DNA from: Lachnospiraceae bacterium
GTDB taxonomy: Bacteria > Bacillota > Clostridia > Lachnospirales > Lachnospiraceae
Direction: 5' to 3'
DNA: 64,000 bases
Assembly (NCBI GenBank): GCA_910575835.1
Contig: CAJTGB010000008.1
Span: 1-64,000, forward strand
Below are positions 53,283 through 63,195 of the stretch, piece by piece. The position numbers and the translations under genes are program-made. The notes beneath the pieces were generated by a model that ran no database searches, was not told the DNA's origin, and worked only from the letters and a program-made list of their open reading frames with translations. Numbering within the stretch: position 1 is the first letter of the stretch; the number at the start of each line of letters is the position of its first letter.

Positions 53283-55398
53283 GATTACGGCAAAGCTTCG
53301 GAAAAAGAACAGGGATCAATACCTTTTGCTGGGGATATGTATCTTCCTGTCTGTCATTCTGGTTACGTCCTTTACAATGATGTATTTTTCGCCGTCAATT
53401 CAGGAGCTTCTGCCTCCGGGCGGGGATACGAGAAAGCTGATGAAGCTGATGATGGGGGTGGTGATGATTGGCTGTCTGATCTTTACCCTTTATGGGAGCA
53501 GCCTGTTTTTCCGCAAGAAGAGCAGAGAATTCGGAGTCATGCTGGCTTTAGGAGAGGAAAGAGGAGCGCTTGCCGGACAGCTTGCAAAAGAGCTGGCGGC
53601 AGTAGTGGTAAAGTATGTTTTATCAGGTATATTACTGGCAGTACCGGTGTCTTATCTGATCTGGAAATTATTCCAGGCGATTGCGCTCAATACGGCGCGG
53701 CTTAAGTACCGTCCCGGGAATGCGGGAATATTTGCAGGGATTCTCTTTGCGGCGATACTGTCTCTTTGTATTCTGATTCTGGGTATTCGTTTTATCCGTC
53801 AGGCGGATATTATGAACATTTTGAATGCCAGCCGGAAGACGGAGATGGTTCGGGAGATCAAGCCATGGTTCGGCAGACTTGGAGCAGCGCTTGTAGCTGC
53901 GGGGCTGTTTCTGGCAATGGCCGTCCCCCAGCTGACCGTCAGACTGTTCCGGCAGGGGATGCCTGCAATCTGGAACGTAACGTATCTGCTGGGGATAGCA
54001 GGTCTGTATCTGATTGTCCTAAGTGCGGTCGGTTATTCTAAAAAAGGAAAGCATCCGGAGAAATATTATAAAAATATTATTTCCACCAATCTGATGCGAT
54101 TTACGGCAAGACAGACGACAAGGAATATGCTGTGTATTGCGCTGCTTGTATTCGTGATGGTAGGGTCGGCTTTTTGGGGAGTCATGTACTATTTCAGCGC
54201 TATGGACGGAGGCGGCGAAGCGCCTTACGATTATTCCTGGCACTATCCGGCGAAAGAAGCTCAGATTGGGAAGAAAGAGACAGAGAAAATAGCCAGAGAG
54301 CATAAAGTGACGCTTACTGCTTATGAGGATCTGGATTCCCTGCAGCTGGTGATCCGTTATACCGGAAGAGATATGGATGAGCAGAAAAGATATTTTGATG
54401 CGGAATATGAAAAGCTTGCGACGTTTATAGCAGCTTCGGATTTTGAGAGAATCTCCGGCAGATCGATTTCGCTGAAAGCAGGGGAGTATCAGACGGTCAC
54501 CACGACGGATTTTCAGGAGAATGTCTGGGTAAGCGTAGATTGCCTGAATGAGATCGAAAATCCGGCAACAGGAGAACGGATGGTTCCTGAATTCCGGGGC
54601 ACAGCGGAATTCGACAATCTTGCCATTGGAAGCGACCCTTTTGCTTTTCTGTTGTCGGATGAGGATTATAACAGGTTTGCGAAAGACCTGCCGGATGACT
54701 GGAAAGAGAAACATGCTTTTTTTAATGCAGAGTATATGACAGATGCGGGGGATAAGAAATTTTATGAGTATGAATTTGCGGATGCTGTAATACGGGAATA
54801 TATTGCACGGGCGACAGAGCTGTCCAATCATTACGGCCTGTATGATTCCCGTGAAGAAGAATTGGCTCTGGCAGCAGGCAAAGAGTATGGCTATGCCGGG
54901 AAGATTGACCTGTCGCCGGATAACCCCCAGATTATGGACGACTGGAAGTACGCTCCGTTTTCCAAGATTTTTTTACAGGCGAATGCCATGGAAATGGTTG
55001 CCGTGTTCGTACTGCTCAGTATCTATATTTCCGTGATATCTCTGACAGCGGCGGGAATTATGAGTTATATAAGAAGCATTACCATTGCCATGGATAACCG
55101 GCAGCTCTTCGAAGATCTAAGGAGGCTTGGAACGGATGATGCCTATGAAGAGAAAGTGATCAAAGTACAGCTTCGCAAGATCTTCGCATACCCTGTGGCG
55201 GCAGGCTGTACGGTGGTAGGGTTATTCTCCTTGTTTCTGACTTATTTTAATGATATGAGGCTGCAGGCTTTCGAGGTAAATATGCTGTTGCTGGAAGTGC
55301 TGCTTATGATCTTTATTGCAGGGGTTCTGTATGTCGTGTACAGAATTGCGTATGGGAAAATGAGGAGGATTGTCGCATTTTCTGGTCGAAGAGCTTAA
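53269..55398 (+). CDS. BceB-like ABC permease of cassette 3
   Basis: The start at ATG 53269 (GGGAGG upstream) gives 709 aa. Its layout is that of BceB: ten membrane segments with one very large extracellular domain (about 315-590) and a single FtsX region near the N-terminus (VVMIGCLIFTLYGSSLFFRK). Family members confer resistance to peptide antibiotics such as bacitracin or lantibiotics and drive the sensor. In Bacillus they pair with BceRS-type regulators, whereas here the partner appears to be LytTR/GHKL. Confidence 0.85.
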   Translation: MTMSRITAKLRKKNRDQYLLLGICIFLSVILVTSFTMMYFSPSIQELLPPGGDTRKLMKLMMGVVMIGCLIFTLYGSSLFFRKKSREFGVMLALGEERGALAGQLAKELAAVVVKYVLSGILLAVPVSYLIWKLFQAIALNTARLKYRPGNAGIFAGILFAAILSLCILILGIRFIRQADIMNILNASRKTEMVREIKPWFGRLGAALVAAGLFLAMAVPQLTVRLFRQGMPAIWNVTYLLGIAGLYLIVLSAVGYSKKGKHPEKYYKNIISTNLMRFTARQTTRNMLCIALLVFVMVGSAFWGVMYYFSAMDGGGEAPYDYSWHYPAKEAQIGKKETEKIAREHKVTLTAYEDLDSLQLVIRYTGRDMDEQKRYFDAEYEKLATFIAASDFERISGRSISLKAGEYQTVTTTDFQENVWVSVDCLNEIENPATGERMVPEFRGTAEFDNLAIGSDPFAFLLSDEDYNRFAKDLPDDWKEKHAFFNAEYMTDAGDKKFYEYEFADAVIREYIARATELSNHYGLYDSREEELALAAGKEYGYAGKIDLSPDNPQIMDDWKYAPFSKIFLQANAMEMVAVFVLLSIYISVISLTAAGIMSYIRSITIAMDNRQLFEDLRRLGTDDAYEEKVIKVQLRKIFAYPVAAGCTVVGLFSLFLTYFNDMRLQAFEVNMLLLEVLLMIFIAGVLYVVYRIAYGKMRRIVAFSGRRA

Positions 55399-55528
55399 TG
55401 ATACGGAAAAAGGTCTTGCTACAAATGCAGTCCCCTGAAAGTGAGAAATGCCAACGAGGAAAGACAAAGAATTGTAAATGACTATTTAGTACATGATTGT
55501 GTCGTTAAGCATTGGAAGTATTTTAGGA

Positions 55529-55909
55529 TTAACGGGAAATATGTTCTCTGGCGGCTTGCTGTCTGATTCTCTTAAAGCTATAGGGCGTATTTCCCCAGCT
55601 TCTGGGGTTGCCGATTGATGTGGAAACATGGATTTTGCGGATTATTTTGCCCGTCATGGATACATCGCTCGGATAGGCGGGCATAGGAGTATCCATGGCT
55701 TCGTAGACATTCGCATAGAAATCATGAAGATTCAGAACTATATTCAGGTGATATACCTGACGCCATCTGATACATTTCTTAATATATGTAACCTGATGTT
55801 CATTGAACTTATGGGAAATCTGGTCATAAAGAAGGTATCCGCTTACCGTCAGCCTGATGTGGTCGAATCTCCCATAAGCCTGTCTATTTTCTTTTAATTC
55901 GCTATATAC
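55529..55909 (-). pseudogene. GH5-like cellulase fragment, out of frame with the gltB3 end
   Basis: A minus-strand open frame of about 127 codons without a start contains YGRFDHIRLTVSGYLLYDQ, YIKKCIRWRQVYHLNIVLNL and HDFYANVYEAM. These look like the beta-2 to beta-3 part of a GH5 glycosidase (FDHIRLPVD, IDxCIEWxxKYxLNVVLDLH). The continuation to the TAA at 55529 (DTPMPAYPSDVSMTGKIIRK) is not clearly GH5. The 5' end overlaps the last codons of the glutamate-synthase gene at 55894 in another frame. The GH5 call is made from memory and should be checked. The 55399-55528 bases hold nothing else I recognise. Confidence 0.45.
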
Positions 55910-56616
55910 ATTTGTTTGTATGGGTTTTTGCTGTCTGGCGTGATGACTGTAAAAGGTTTAGATAAAAGTTCATCTGCGGAATATCCGAAGTCTGAGCAAT
56001 ATTCGGACAGATACTCCCGGATTTCATCTAACTCCTCTGCGGCCGCACATCTTGCGGTAACCTGTTTGGGGAAATGAATATCCTCACAGCTGCCGCGCAG
56101 GAACATTTTACCTCCATGCATTCCGGTGCAGGGGAAATTGCCTACAATGCGTTTATTATCTTTGTGAAGTCCAAGGACGATGATGATTCCTCCTGCCTGA
56201 TATTCTCCAAGGAAGCTTCCAGCGTATCCGCCGATGATCATAACTGGAATTTTTTCTTTGTAAGCCTTCATATGGATTCCGGCGCGGTATCCTGCGTTGC
56301 CCTTCACATAGATTTTACCGCCGCGCATGGCATAGCCGGCAGCATCGCCGATATTGCCATGAATCAGAATCTTCCCTTCATTCATAGTATCGCCCACAGC
56401 GTCCTGTGCATTCGCATTTACAGTAATATTGGCATTGTTTAAGTATGCGCCCAGCGCGTTGCCGGGGATTCCTTCGATTGTAAGATTCTTTTCGGACATA
56501 CCGGCGGCAATAAATCTCTGACCGCAGCAGCCTTCGATGGTGTAATCGGTTTCTGCTCCTCGCAATGCTTCATTTAAAGTTCTATAATCTAAATTTGCAG
56601 CGTCGATGATTTGCAT
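55894..56616 (-). CDS. GltB3-like GXGXG domain subunit of a split glutamate synthase
   Basis: The 240-aa protein has repeated Gly motifs forming the GXGXG beta-helix (NANAQDAVGDTMNEGKILIH, GNIGDAAGYAMRGGKIYVKG, GGYAGSFLGEYQAGGIIIVL). In full-length GltB this C-terminal domain organises the FMN and glutaminase domains. Here it is a free subunit, as in archaeal-type split glutamate synthase. It is the last of three genes GltB1-GltB2-GltB3. RBS GGGAGG precedes the ATG. Confidence 0.85.
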   Translation of the reverse strand: MQIIDAANLDYRTLNEALRGAETDYTIEGCCGQRFIAAGMSEKNLTIEGIPGNALGAYLNNANITVNANAQDAVGDTMNEGKILIHGNIGDAAGYAMRGGKIYVKGNAGYRAGIHMKAYKEKIPVMIIGGYAGSFLGEYQAGGIIIVLGLHKDNKRIVGNFPCTGMHGGKMFLRGSCEDIHFPKQVTARCAAAEELDEIREYLSEYCSDFGYSADELLSKPFTVITPDSKNPYKQMYIAN

Positions 56617-56674
56617 ATGGTATCATACCTCCCAATATATGTCTATGCTCTTTTATAGAAAATGCTTTTTCATA

Positions 56675-58180
56675 TCACTCTCCCGCATGAGAAATGCCGA
56701 GTATTTCAAGTTCTTTTTCTGTTAAGCCGACGCCGCGAAGCATCAGCCGGTTTCCGCGTAACGCCTCAATGGAATTGATTCCCATACCGCCCATGAATTC
56801 TTTGATTTCATGTTTCCATGCGGTCATCAGATTGATCAGGCGTTTGCTGCCCATTGACGGATCAAGCCTTTTCACAAGCTCCGGGCGCTGGGTAGCGATG
56901 CCCCAGTTGCATTTACCGCTTTGACAGGTTCGGCACAGATGGCAGCCAAGAGCAAGCAGGGCGGCAGTAGCCACATAGCAGGCATCCGCTCCAAGAGCAA
57001 TGGCTTTTACTACATCTGCGGCGCTTCGGATACTGCCGCCTACTACGAGGGACACATGATTGCGGATACCTTCCTCGCGCAGTCTCTGATCAACGGCTGC
57101 CAGAGCCAGTTCAATTGGAATACCTACATGATCCCGGATTCTGGTCGGAGCGGCTCCCGTACCGCCGCGGAATCCGTCAATGGCGATGATATCAGCTCCG
57201 CTTCTGGCAATGCCGCTTGCGATTGCTGCAATGTTATGTACGGCAGCGACTTTTACAATCACTGGTTTTTTATATTCCGCGGCTTCTTTTAGAGAGAAGA
57301 CAAGCTGCCGCAAATCTTCGATGGAATAAATATCATGGTGGGGCGCCGGGGAAATGGCGTCAGATCCTTCCGGGATCATACGGGTACGGGATATATCTCC
57401 TACGATTTTCGCACCGGGAAGATGGCCTCCGATACCTGGTTTTGCACCTTGTCCGATTTTGATCTCAATGGCTGCGCCTGCCTCCAGATAATCCGCATGG
57501 ACGCCAAAACGGCCGGAAGCCACCTGTACGACAGTATTTTTGCCATAGCAGTAAAAGTCCTCATGCAGACCGCCTTCTCCGGTGTTATATAGAATACCGA
57601 GTTCTGCTGCTGCCATTGCAAGAGACTTATGGGCGTTGTAGCTGATGGAACCATAGCTCATGGCAGAGAACATAACCGGCATAGACAGTTCCAGCTGCGG
57701 AGGCAGTTTGCAGTCTAATTTACCGTCTTTCGTGCGCTGTACTTTCGGTGGTTTCTTTCCGAGATAAACTCTGGTTTCCATCGGTTCCCGTAGTGGATCG
57801 ATGGAAGGGTTCGTTACCTGTGAAGCATTGAGCAGGATTTTGTCCCAATAAACGGGGAAGGGTTCCGGATTCCCCATGGATGACAAAAGAACGCCGCCGC
57901 TGTTTGCCTGCTTGTATATTTCTTTCACTGTCTGGGTTGACCAGTTGGCGTTTTCGCGCAGGGTACAGCCGCTTTTTACAATCTTTAAGGCTCTTGTGGG
58001 ACAGAGGGAAACACAGCGTTGGCAGTTTACGCATTTTGATTCGTCGCACTTCATAATTTTGTGTTTTTCATCGTAGCTGTGGGCTTCATTTGCACATTGT
58101 TGTTCACATACCCGACAGGAAACGCATCTGTTTTCATTTCTGATTACTTCAAATTCCGGATAAATAAATGTTATACTCAT
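56675..58180 (-). CDS. GltB2-like FMN glutamate synthase subunit with two [4Fe-4S] clusters
   Basis: The 501-aa protein begins with a ferredoxin-like region, two CxxCxxCxxxC motifs (CVSCRVCEQQC; CVNCQRCVSLC). The FMN-binding glutamate synthase TIM barrel follows (AMSYGSISYNAHKSLAMAAA, GIAIDGFRGGTGAAPTRIR-like strands, LVVGGSIRSAADVVKAIALG). It reduces 2-oxoglutarate plus ammonia (from the GltB1 subunit) to glutamate. The electron source (ferredoxin or a GltD-type subunit) is not encoded in this window. Start overlaps the GltB1 stop by one base. Confidence 0.87.
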   Translation of the reverse strand: MSITFIYPEFEVIRNENRCVSCRVCEQQCANEAHSYDEKHKIMKCDESKCVNCQRCVSLCPTRALKIVKSGCTLRENANWSTQTVKEIYKQANSGGVLLSSMGNPEPFPVYWDKILLNASQVTNPSIDPLREPMETRVYLGKKPPKVQRTKDGKLDCKLPPQLELSMPVMFSAMSYGSISYNAHKSLAMAAAELGILYNTGEGGLHEDFYCYGKNTVVQVASGRFGVHADYLEAGAAIEIKIGQGAKPGIGGHLPGAKIVGDISRTRMIPEGSDAISPAPHHDIYSIEDLRQLVFSLKEAAEYKKPVIVKVAAVHNIAAIASGIARSGADIIAIDGFRGGTGAAPTRIRDHVGIPIELALAAVDQRLREEGIRNHVSLVVGGSIRSAADVVKAIALGADACYVATAALLALGCHLCRTCQSGKCNWGIATQRPELVKRLDPSMGSKRLINLMTAWKHEIKEFMGGMGINSIEALRGNRLMLRGVGLTEKELEILGISHAGE

Positions 58181-59274
58181 TAAAACGCACCTTCCTTTAC
58201 TTTAACGACGACAGGCTCGCCGCCTGCGGGAGACCATATATTTTCTGCATTTGGCTCCATGCTTCGGATAGCGGCTTCTTCACTGGAGATGAATACCCTG
58301 TCATCCTTTTCTCCAACAACCATCGAACGGAGCTTCAGTCGGTCGTTCAGCGCCATCAATCCGCCCTCAAATCCCAAAACGATGGAGAAAGGGCCGGTAA
58401 TCAGAAGGCTTGGAAACATCGTTCTAAGGTAAGTATGTTTCTTTTGGTCGTCCAAATCTGTTTTTGCCGCAATGGTACTCCAGAACGGTGCGGCGATCAC
58501 GCTTGCGGCTTCGCCGAGAGTAAGTCCCTGTACGCGGAGCAGGTAATCCATGATATAAGTAATGACTTCCGTATCGGTCTGGAGGGTACATTTATAGCCG
58601 AACATCTCGATAAATCGGCGGTTTGCGTCATAGGAAGATATCTCTCCGTTATGCACGACAGAATAATCAAGCAGTGTAAACGGATGCGCGCCTCCCCACC
58701 AGCCGGGAGTGTTTGTCGGATATCGTCCATGTGCCGTCCAGGAATATCCTTCATATTCTTCTAATTTATAAAAGACGCCTACGTCTTCCGGGAAACCGAC
58801 CGCTTTGAACGCGCCCATGTTTTTACCGCTGGAAAAGACGTAAGCGCCGGACATCTCGGCATTGATCTTCATAACTGTTTTTGCGACAAATTCTTTTTCG
58901 TCTAACTGCAAAGACACAAGAACCGATTTTAACGGCGCGGCAAAATATCTCCATATGATTGGCTCGTTTGTAATTGCCGGAATCTTTCGGGTTGGAATGA
59001 TTTCTGAATGGACGATTTCAAAGCGCTCTTTTAAGAAAGCTTCGCATTCTTTGCGTGTGCCGCGGGAATCAAAAAACATATGGAATGCGTAAAAATCTCT
59101 ATATTCAGGGTATATGCCATAACCGGCGAAACCGCCGCCTAATCCGTTGGAACGGTCATGCATGGGTTTCATGGAATTTGTGATCATTTCACCGGACATC
59201 TTATTTCCATCCTTGGAAATTGCTGCTGAGATTGCACATCCGGAAGGGATCCTTACCTGGCCTTCGAGTTTCAT
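58180..59274 (-). CDS. GltB1-like class II glutamine amidotransferase subunit
   Basis: The 364-aa protein has the class II amidotransferase fold: SGCAISAAI near the N-terminus (Cys13 candidate nucleophile after processing or as an internal residue), GHGRYPTNTPGWWGGAHPFT-like region, HNGEISSYDANRRFIEM and TDTEVITYIMDYL. It releases ammonia from glutamine for the FMN subunit. The first gene of the glutamate synthase operon. Transcribed from a strong promoter at 59380-59408 through an attenuator-like leader. Confidence 0.85.
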   Translation of the reverse strand: MKLEGQVRIPSGCAISAAISKDGNKMSGEMITNSMKPMHDRSNGLGGGFAGYGIYPEYRDFYAFHMFFDSRGTRKECEAFLKERFEIVHSEIIPTRKIPAITNEPIIWRYFAAPLKSVLVSLQLDEKEFVAKTVMKINAEMSGAYVFSSGKNMGAFKAVGFPEDVGVFYKLEEYEGYSWTAHGRYPTNTPGWWGGAHPFTLLDYSVVHNGEISSYDANRRFIEMFGYKCTLQTDTEVITYIMDYLLRVQGLTLGEAASVIAAPFWSTIAAKTDLDDQKKHTYLRTMFPSLLITGPFSIVLGFEGGLMALNDRLKLRSMVVGEKDDRVFISSEEAAIRSMEPNAENIWSPAGGEPVVVKVKEGAF

Positions 59275-59304
59275 AAGTATTGTACCTTCCTTTCAGAATA
59301 AATC

Positions 59305-59366
59305 AAAAAAACAAAGGCATCCGTATTAAGGGCAGGTGATTCCTGCTCTAAAAATGAACGCCTTTG
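59305..59366 (-). terminator. Terminator with inner hairpin in the glutamate synthase leader
   Basis: On the minus strand CAAAGGCGTTC pairs with GGATGCCTTTG (11 bp, two G-T pairs), followed by TTTTTTT. An inner hairpin GCAGG-AATCA-CCTGC is enclosed. It lies between the promoter at 59380-59408 and the GltB1 start, so transcription must pass it; this suggests attenuation in response to nitrogen. Confidence 0.7.
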
Positions 59367-59379
59367 CTCATATTTTATA

Positions 59380-59408
59380 TTTATACAGCGGATGATGAGT
59401 TTTGTCAA
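59380..59408 (-). promoter_or_regulatory. Promoter of the glutamate synthase operon
   Basis: On the minus strand -35 TTGACA (59408-59403) and -10 TATAAA (59385-59380) have a 17-base spacer. Confidence 0.75.
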
Positions 59409-59453
59409 TCTTTTTTTGAAGCAATAAAAAACGAAAGAAAAATAAAAAAAGGA

Positions 59454-59482
59454 TTGACAAATGATTTTAACGGGTGTATTAT
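59454..59482 (+). promoter_or_regulatory. Promoter of the ammonium transporter gene
   Basis: -35 TTGACA (59454-59459) and -10 TATTAT (59477-59482), 17 bases apart, lie on the plus strand about 45 bp from the divergent glutamate synthase promoter. The two operons are thus controlled from one 200-bp region. Confidence 0.75.
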
Positions 59483-59501
59483 CCAACACGTAAAGGCAAG
59501 G

Positions 59502-59536
59502 GCGTCTTTGAGATGAAGTTCTCAGAGACGCTTTTT
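59502..59536 (+). terminator. Terminator in the ammonium transporter leader
   Basis: GCGTCTTTGAGA-TGAAGT-TCTCAGAGACGC forms a stem with one mismatch, followed by TTTTT. It begins about 10 bases after the expected transcription start and 150 bases before the transporter start codon, so it should act as an attenuator. Confidence 0.7.
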
Positions 59537-59567
59537 ACTTTACAAATGAAAATACACAATTTGATAT

Positions 59568-59630
59568 AAAAGGCAAGGGGGTCTTTTGCGGCGAAGGGAA
59601 AAGCGTCATGAAAGCCATCCTTGTCTTTTG
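59568..59630 (+). promoter_or_regulatory. Second leader element repeating the AAGGCAAGGG motif
   Basis: AAAAGGCAAGGGGGTCTTTT (59569-59588 region) repeats the AAGGCAAGGGCGTCTTTG motif at 59493-59510. Its arm can pair with CCTTGTCTTTT at 59619-59629 to form a longer structure, possibly alternative to the first. Suggests an RNA regulatory switch, but no known riboswitch family is recognised. Confidence 0.4.
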
Positions 59631-59682
59631 TATTTTCAAATTGGAAGGGTTGATAATTTTAACTTGATTGGAGGAAAAAAAT

Positions 59683-61440
59683 ATGGATGAAGCTATGAAA
59701 GAACTTGTGCAGGAAGCAGTATCCGGCGAAGTGTTCGGAGTCTGGTTTTTAATTGGAGCCGCATTAGTGTTCTGGATGCAGGCAGGTTTTGCAATGGTAG
59801 AGGCAGGTTTTACCAGGGCAAAAAATACAGGAAATATCATTATGAAGAACTTGATGGATTTTTGTATTGGAACCGTAGTATTTATACTGATTGGCTTTGG
59901 TTTGCTGATGGGAGAAGACTTGTTTGGATTTATCGGAAAGCCGGGATTCGATTTGTTTACGGCATATGCAGAGTTTGATTTTTCAAGCTTTGTATTTAAC
60001 CTTGTATTCTGTGCTACAACGGCGACCATTGTTTCCGGTGCAATGGCAGAACGTACAAAATTTCTTTCTTATTGTATTTATTCCGGTGTTATTTCTGCGC
60101 TGATCTATCCGATCGAAGCACACTGGATCTGGGGAGGAGGATGGCTTTCGCAGCTTGGCTTCCACGATTTTGCCGGCTCCTGTGCGATTCATATGGTAGG
60201 CGGTATTTCCGCATTGATCGGTGCAAAAATTCTTGGTCCCCGTATCGGAAAATTTACCAGGGATATGAGCGGAAAAGTTTTGAAAGTAAATGCATTTCCG
60301 GGACACAGCATTGCACTTGGATCGCTTGGAGTGTTTATTCTCTGGCTCGGCTGGTATGGATTTAATGGTGCGGCTGCAACTTCTATTGCGCAGCTTGGTT
60401 CTATATTCCTGACAACAACAGTCGCACCGGCTGTTGCAACAGTTGTCTGTATGATCTTTACATGGATAAAATATGGAAAGCCGGATGTTTCCATGTGTCT
60501 GAACGCATCTTTGGCAGGACTTGTGGCAATCACAGCGCCGTGTGATGTGACGGATGCATTCGGTGCGGTTGTGATTGGAGTAGTTGCAGGCTTTTTGGTC
60601 GTGTTTGGTGTTTGGCTTCTTGACCATGTACTTCGTATTGACGATCCGGTCGGAGCAGTTGCAGTGCATTGCATGAATGGGATCTGGGGTACACTGGCAG
60701 TCGGATTATTTGCTACAGATACGGCTCCTGGATACAGTATTGCAAATGCTTCGGGAGAAACTTTAACTGGTCTGTTTTATGGCGGCGGTTTTGAGTTATT
60801 AAAACTTCAGCTTATCGGTTTTGTCAGTGTCGCAGCATGGACGGCGGTTACTATAACGATTACATTTCTTGTGATCAGAGCGATTGCGGGTCTTCGTGCA
60901 GACAGAGAAGAAGAGATGGCCGGCCTTGATGCGGCAGAACATGGTCTCCCTTCTGCATATGCAGGTTTTGCAATGCTTCCAGAGTATATTGAAGAGGGAA
61001 ATGATCCTGTGGCGGTATCCGGTGATACTCCGGTTGCGGAAGCGATCCCTGTTAAGAAAGTTCCTGCATTTGAAGAAGGAACTCCGAAGTTTACAAAGAT
61101 TGAGATTGTCTGTAAGGAATCCAGATTTGAAGCATTAAAGAATGCGCTTATGAAGCTTGGAATTACTGGTATGACAGTATCCCATGTCTTAGGATGCGGG
61201 ATTCAGAAAGGTAAACCGGAATATTACCGCGGCGTACAGGTTGAGGCGAATCTGTTTCCAAAAGTACAGGTGGATATCGTAGTCAGCGCCGTTCCGGTCC
61301 GCAAGGTGATTGACACAGCGAAGAAGGTACTTTACACAGGACACATTGGAGATGGAAAGATCTTTGTTTATGATGTGGAAAATGTGGTAAAAGTAAGAAC
61401 CGGTGAAGAAGGTTTTGACGCCCTTCAAGATGTGGAATAG
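59683..61440 (+). CDS. Ammonium transporter fused to a C-terminal PII domain
   Basis: The start at ATG 59683 (GGAGG upstream) gives 585 aa. Residues 1 to about 410 are an Amt/MEP/Rh channel of eleven helices with the twin-His pair H170 (SCAIHMVGG) and H329 (AVHCMNGIWG). After a variable linker, residues about 470-575 are a PII/GlnB-like domain (TKIEIVCKESRFEALKNALM, FPKVQVDIVVSAVPVRKVID). Normally PII (GlnK) is a separate protein that plugs Amt when nitrogen is sufficient; here the regulator is tethered. The PII T-loop is degenerate in the Tyr region (KGKPEYYRGVQVEANLFPK). Transcribed divergently from glutamate synthase. Confidence 0.9.
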   Translation: MDEAMKELVQEAVSGEVFGVWFLIGAALVFWMQAGFAMVEAGFTRAKNTGNIIMKNLMDFCIGTVVFILIGFGLLMGEDLFGFIGKPGFDLFTAYAEFDFSSFVFNLVFCATTATIVSGAMAERTKFLSYCIYSGVISALIYPIEAHWIWGGGWLSQLGFHDFAGSCAIHMVGGISALIGAKILGPRIGKFTRDMSGKVLKVNAFPGHSIALGSLGVFILWLGWYGFNGAAATSIAQLGSIFLTTTVAPAVATVVCMIFTWIKYGKPDVSMCLNASLAGLVAITAPCDVTDAFGAVVIGVVAGFLVVFGVWLLDHVLRIDDPVGAVAVHCMNGIWGTLAVGLFATDTAPGYSIANASGETLTGLFYGGGFELLKLQLIGFVSVAAWTAVTITITFLVIRAIAGLRADREEEMAGLDAAEHGLPSAYAGFAMLPEYIEEGNDPVAVSGDTPVAEAIPVKKVPAFEEGTPKFTKIEIVCKESRFEALKNALMKLGITGMTVSHVLGCGIQKGKPEYYRGVQVEANLFPKVQVDIVVSAVPVRKVIDTAKKVLYTGHIGDGKIFVYDVENVVKVRTGEEGFDALQDVE

Positions 61441-61479
61441 CGAGAGCCGGACAGCAGAGCCTGACAAAATAGATTTTAA

Positions 61480-63174
<1,695 letters not shown>

Positions 63175-63195
63175 ATAGCAGGAGGGAATGAGGTT

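Noticed and set aside
55628-55897. 89-codon plus-strand frame after cassette 3
   Set aside because: It is antisense to the GH5-like fragment, has no RBS and no recognisable similarity.
59502-59630. ANTAR-type two-hairpin antiterminator in the amt leader
   Set aside because: The hairpin loops do not have the A1/G4 hexaloop pattern expected for ANTAR targets, so only a general attenuator is claimed.
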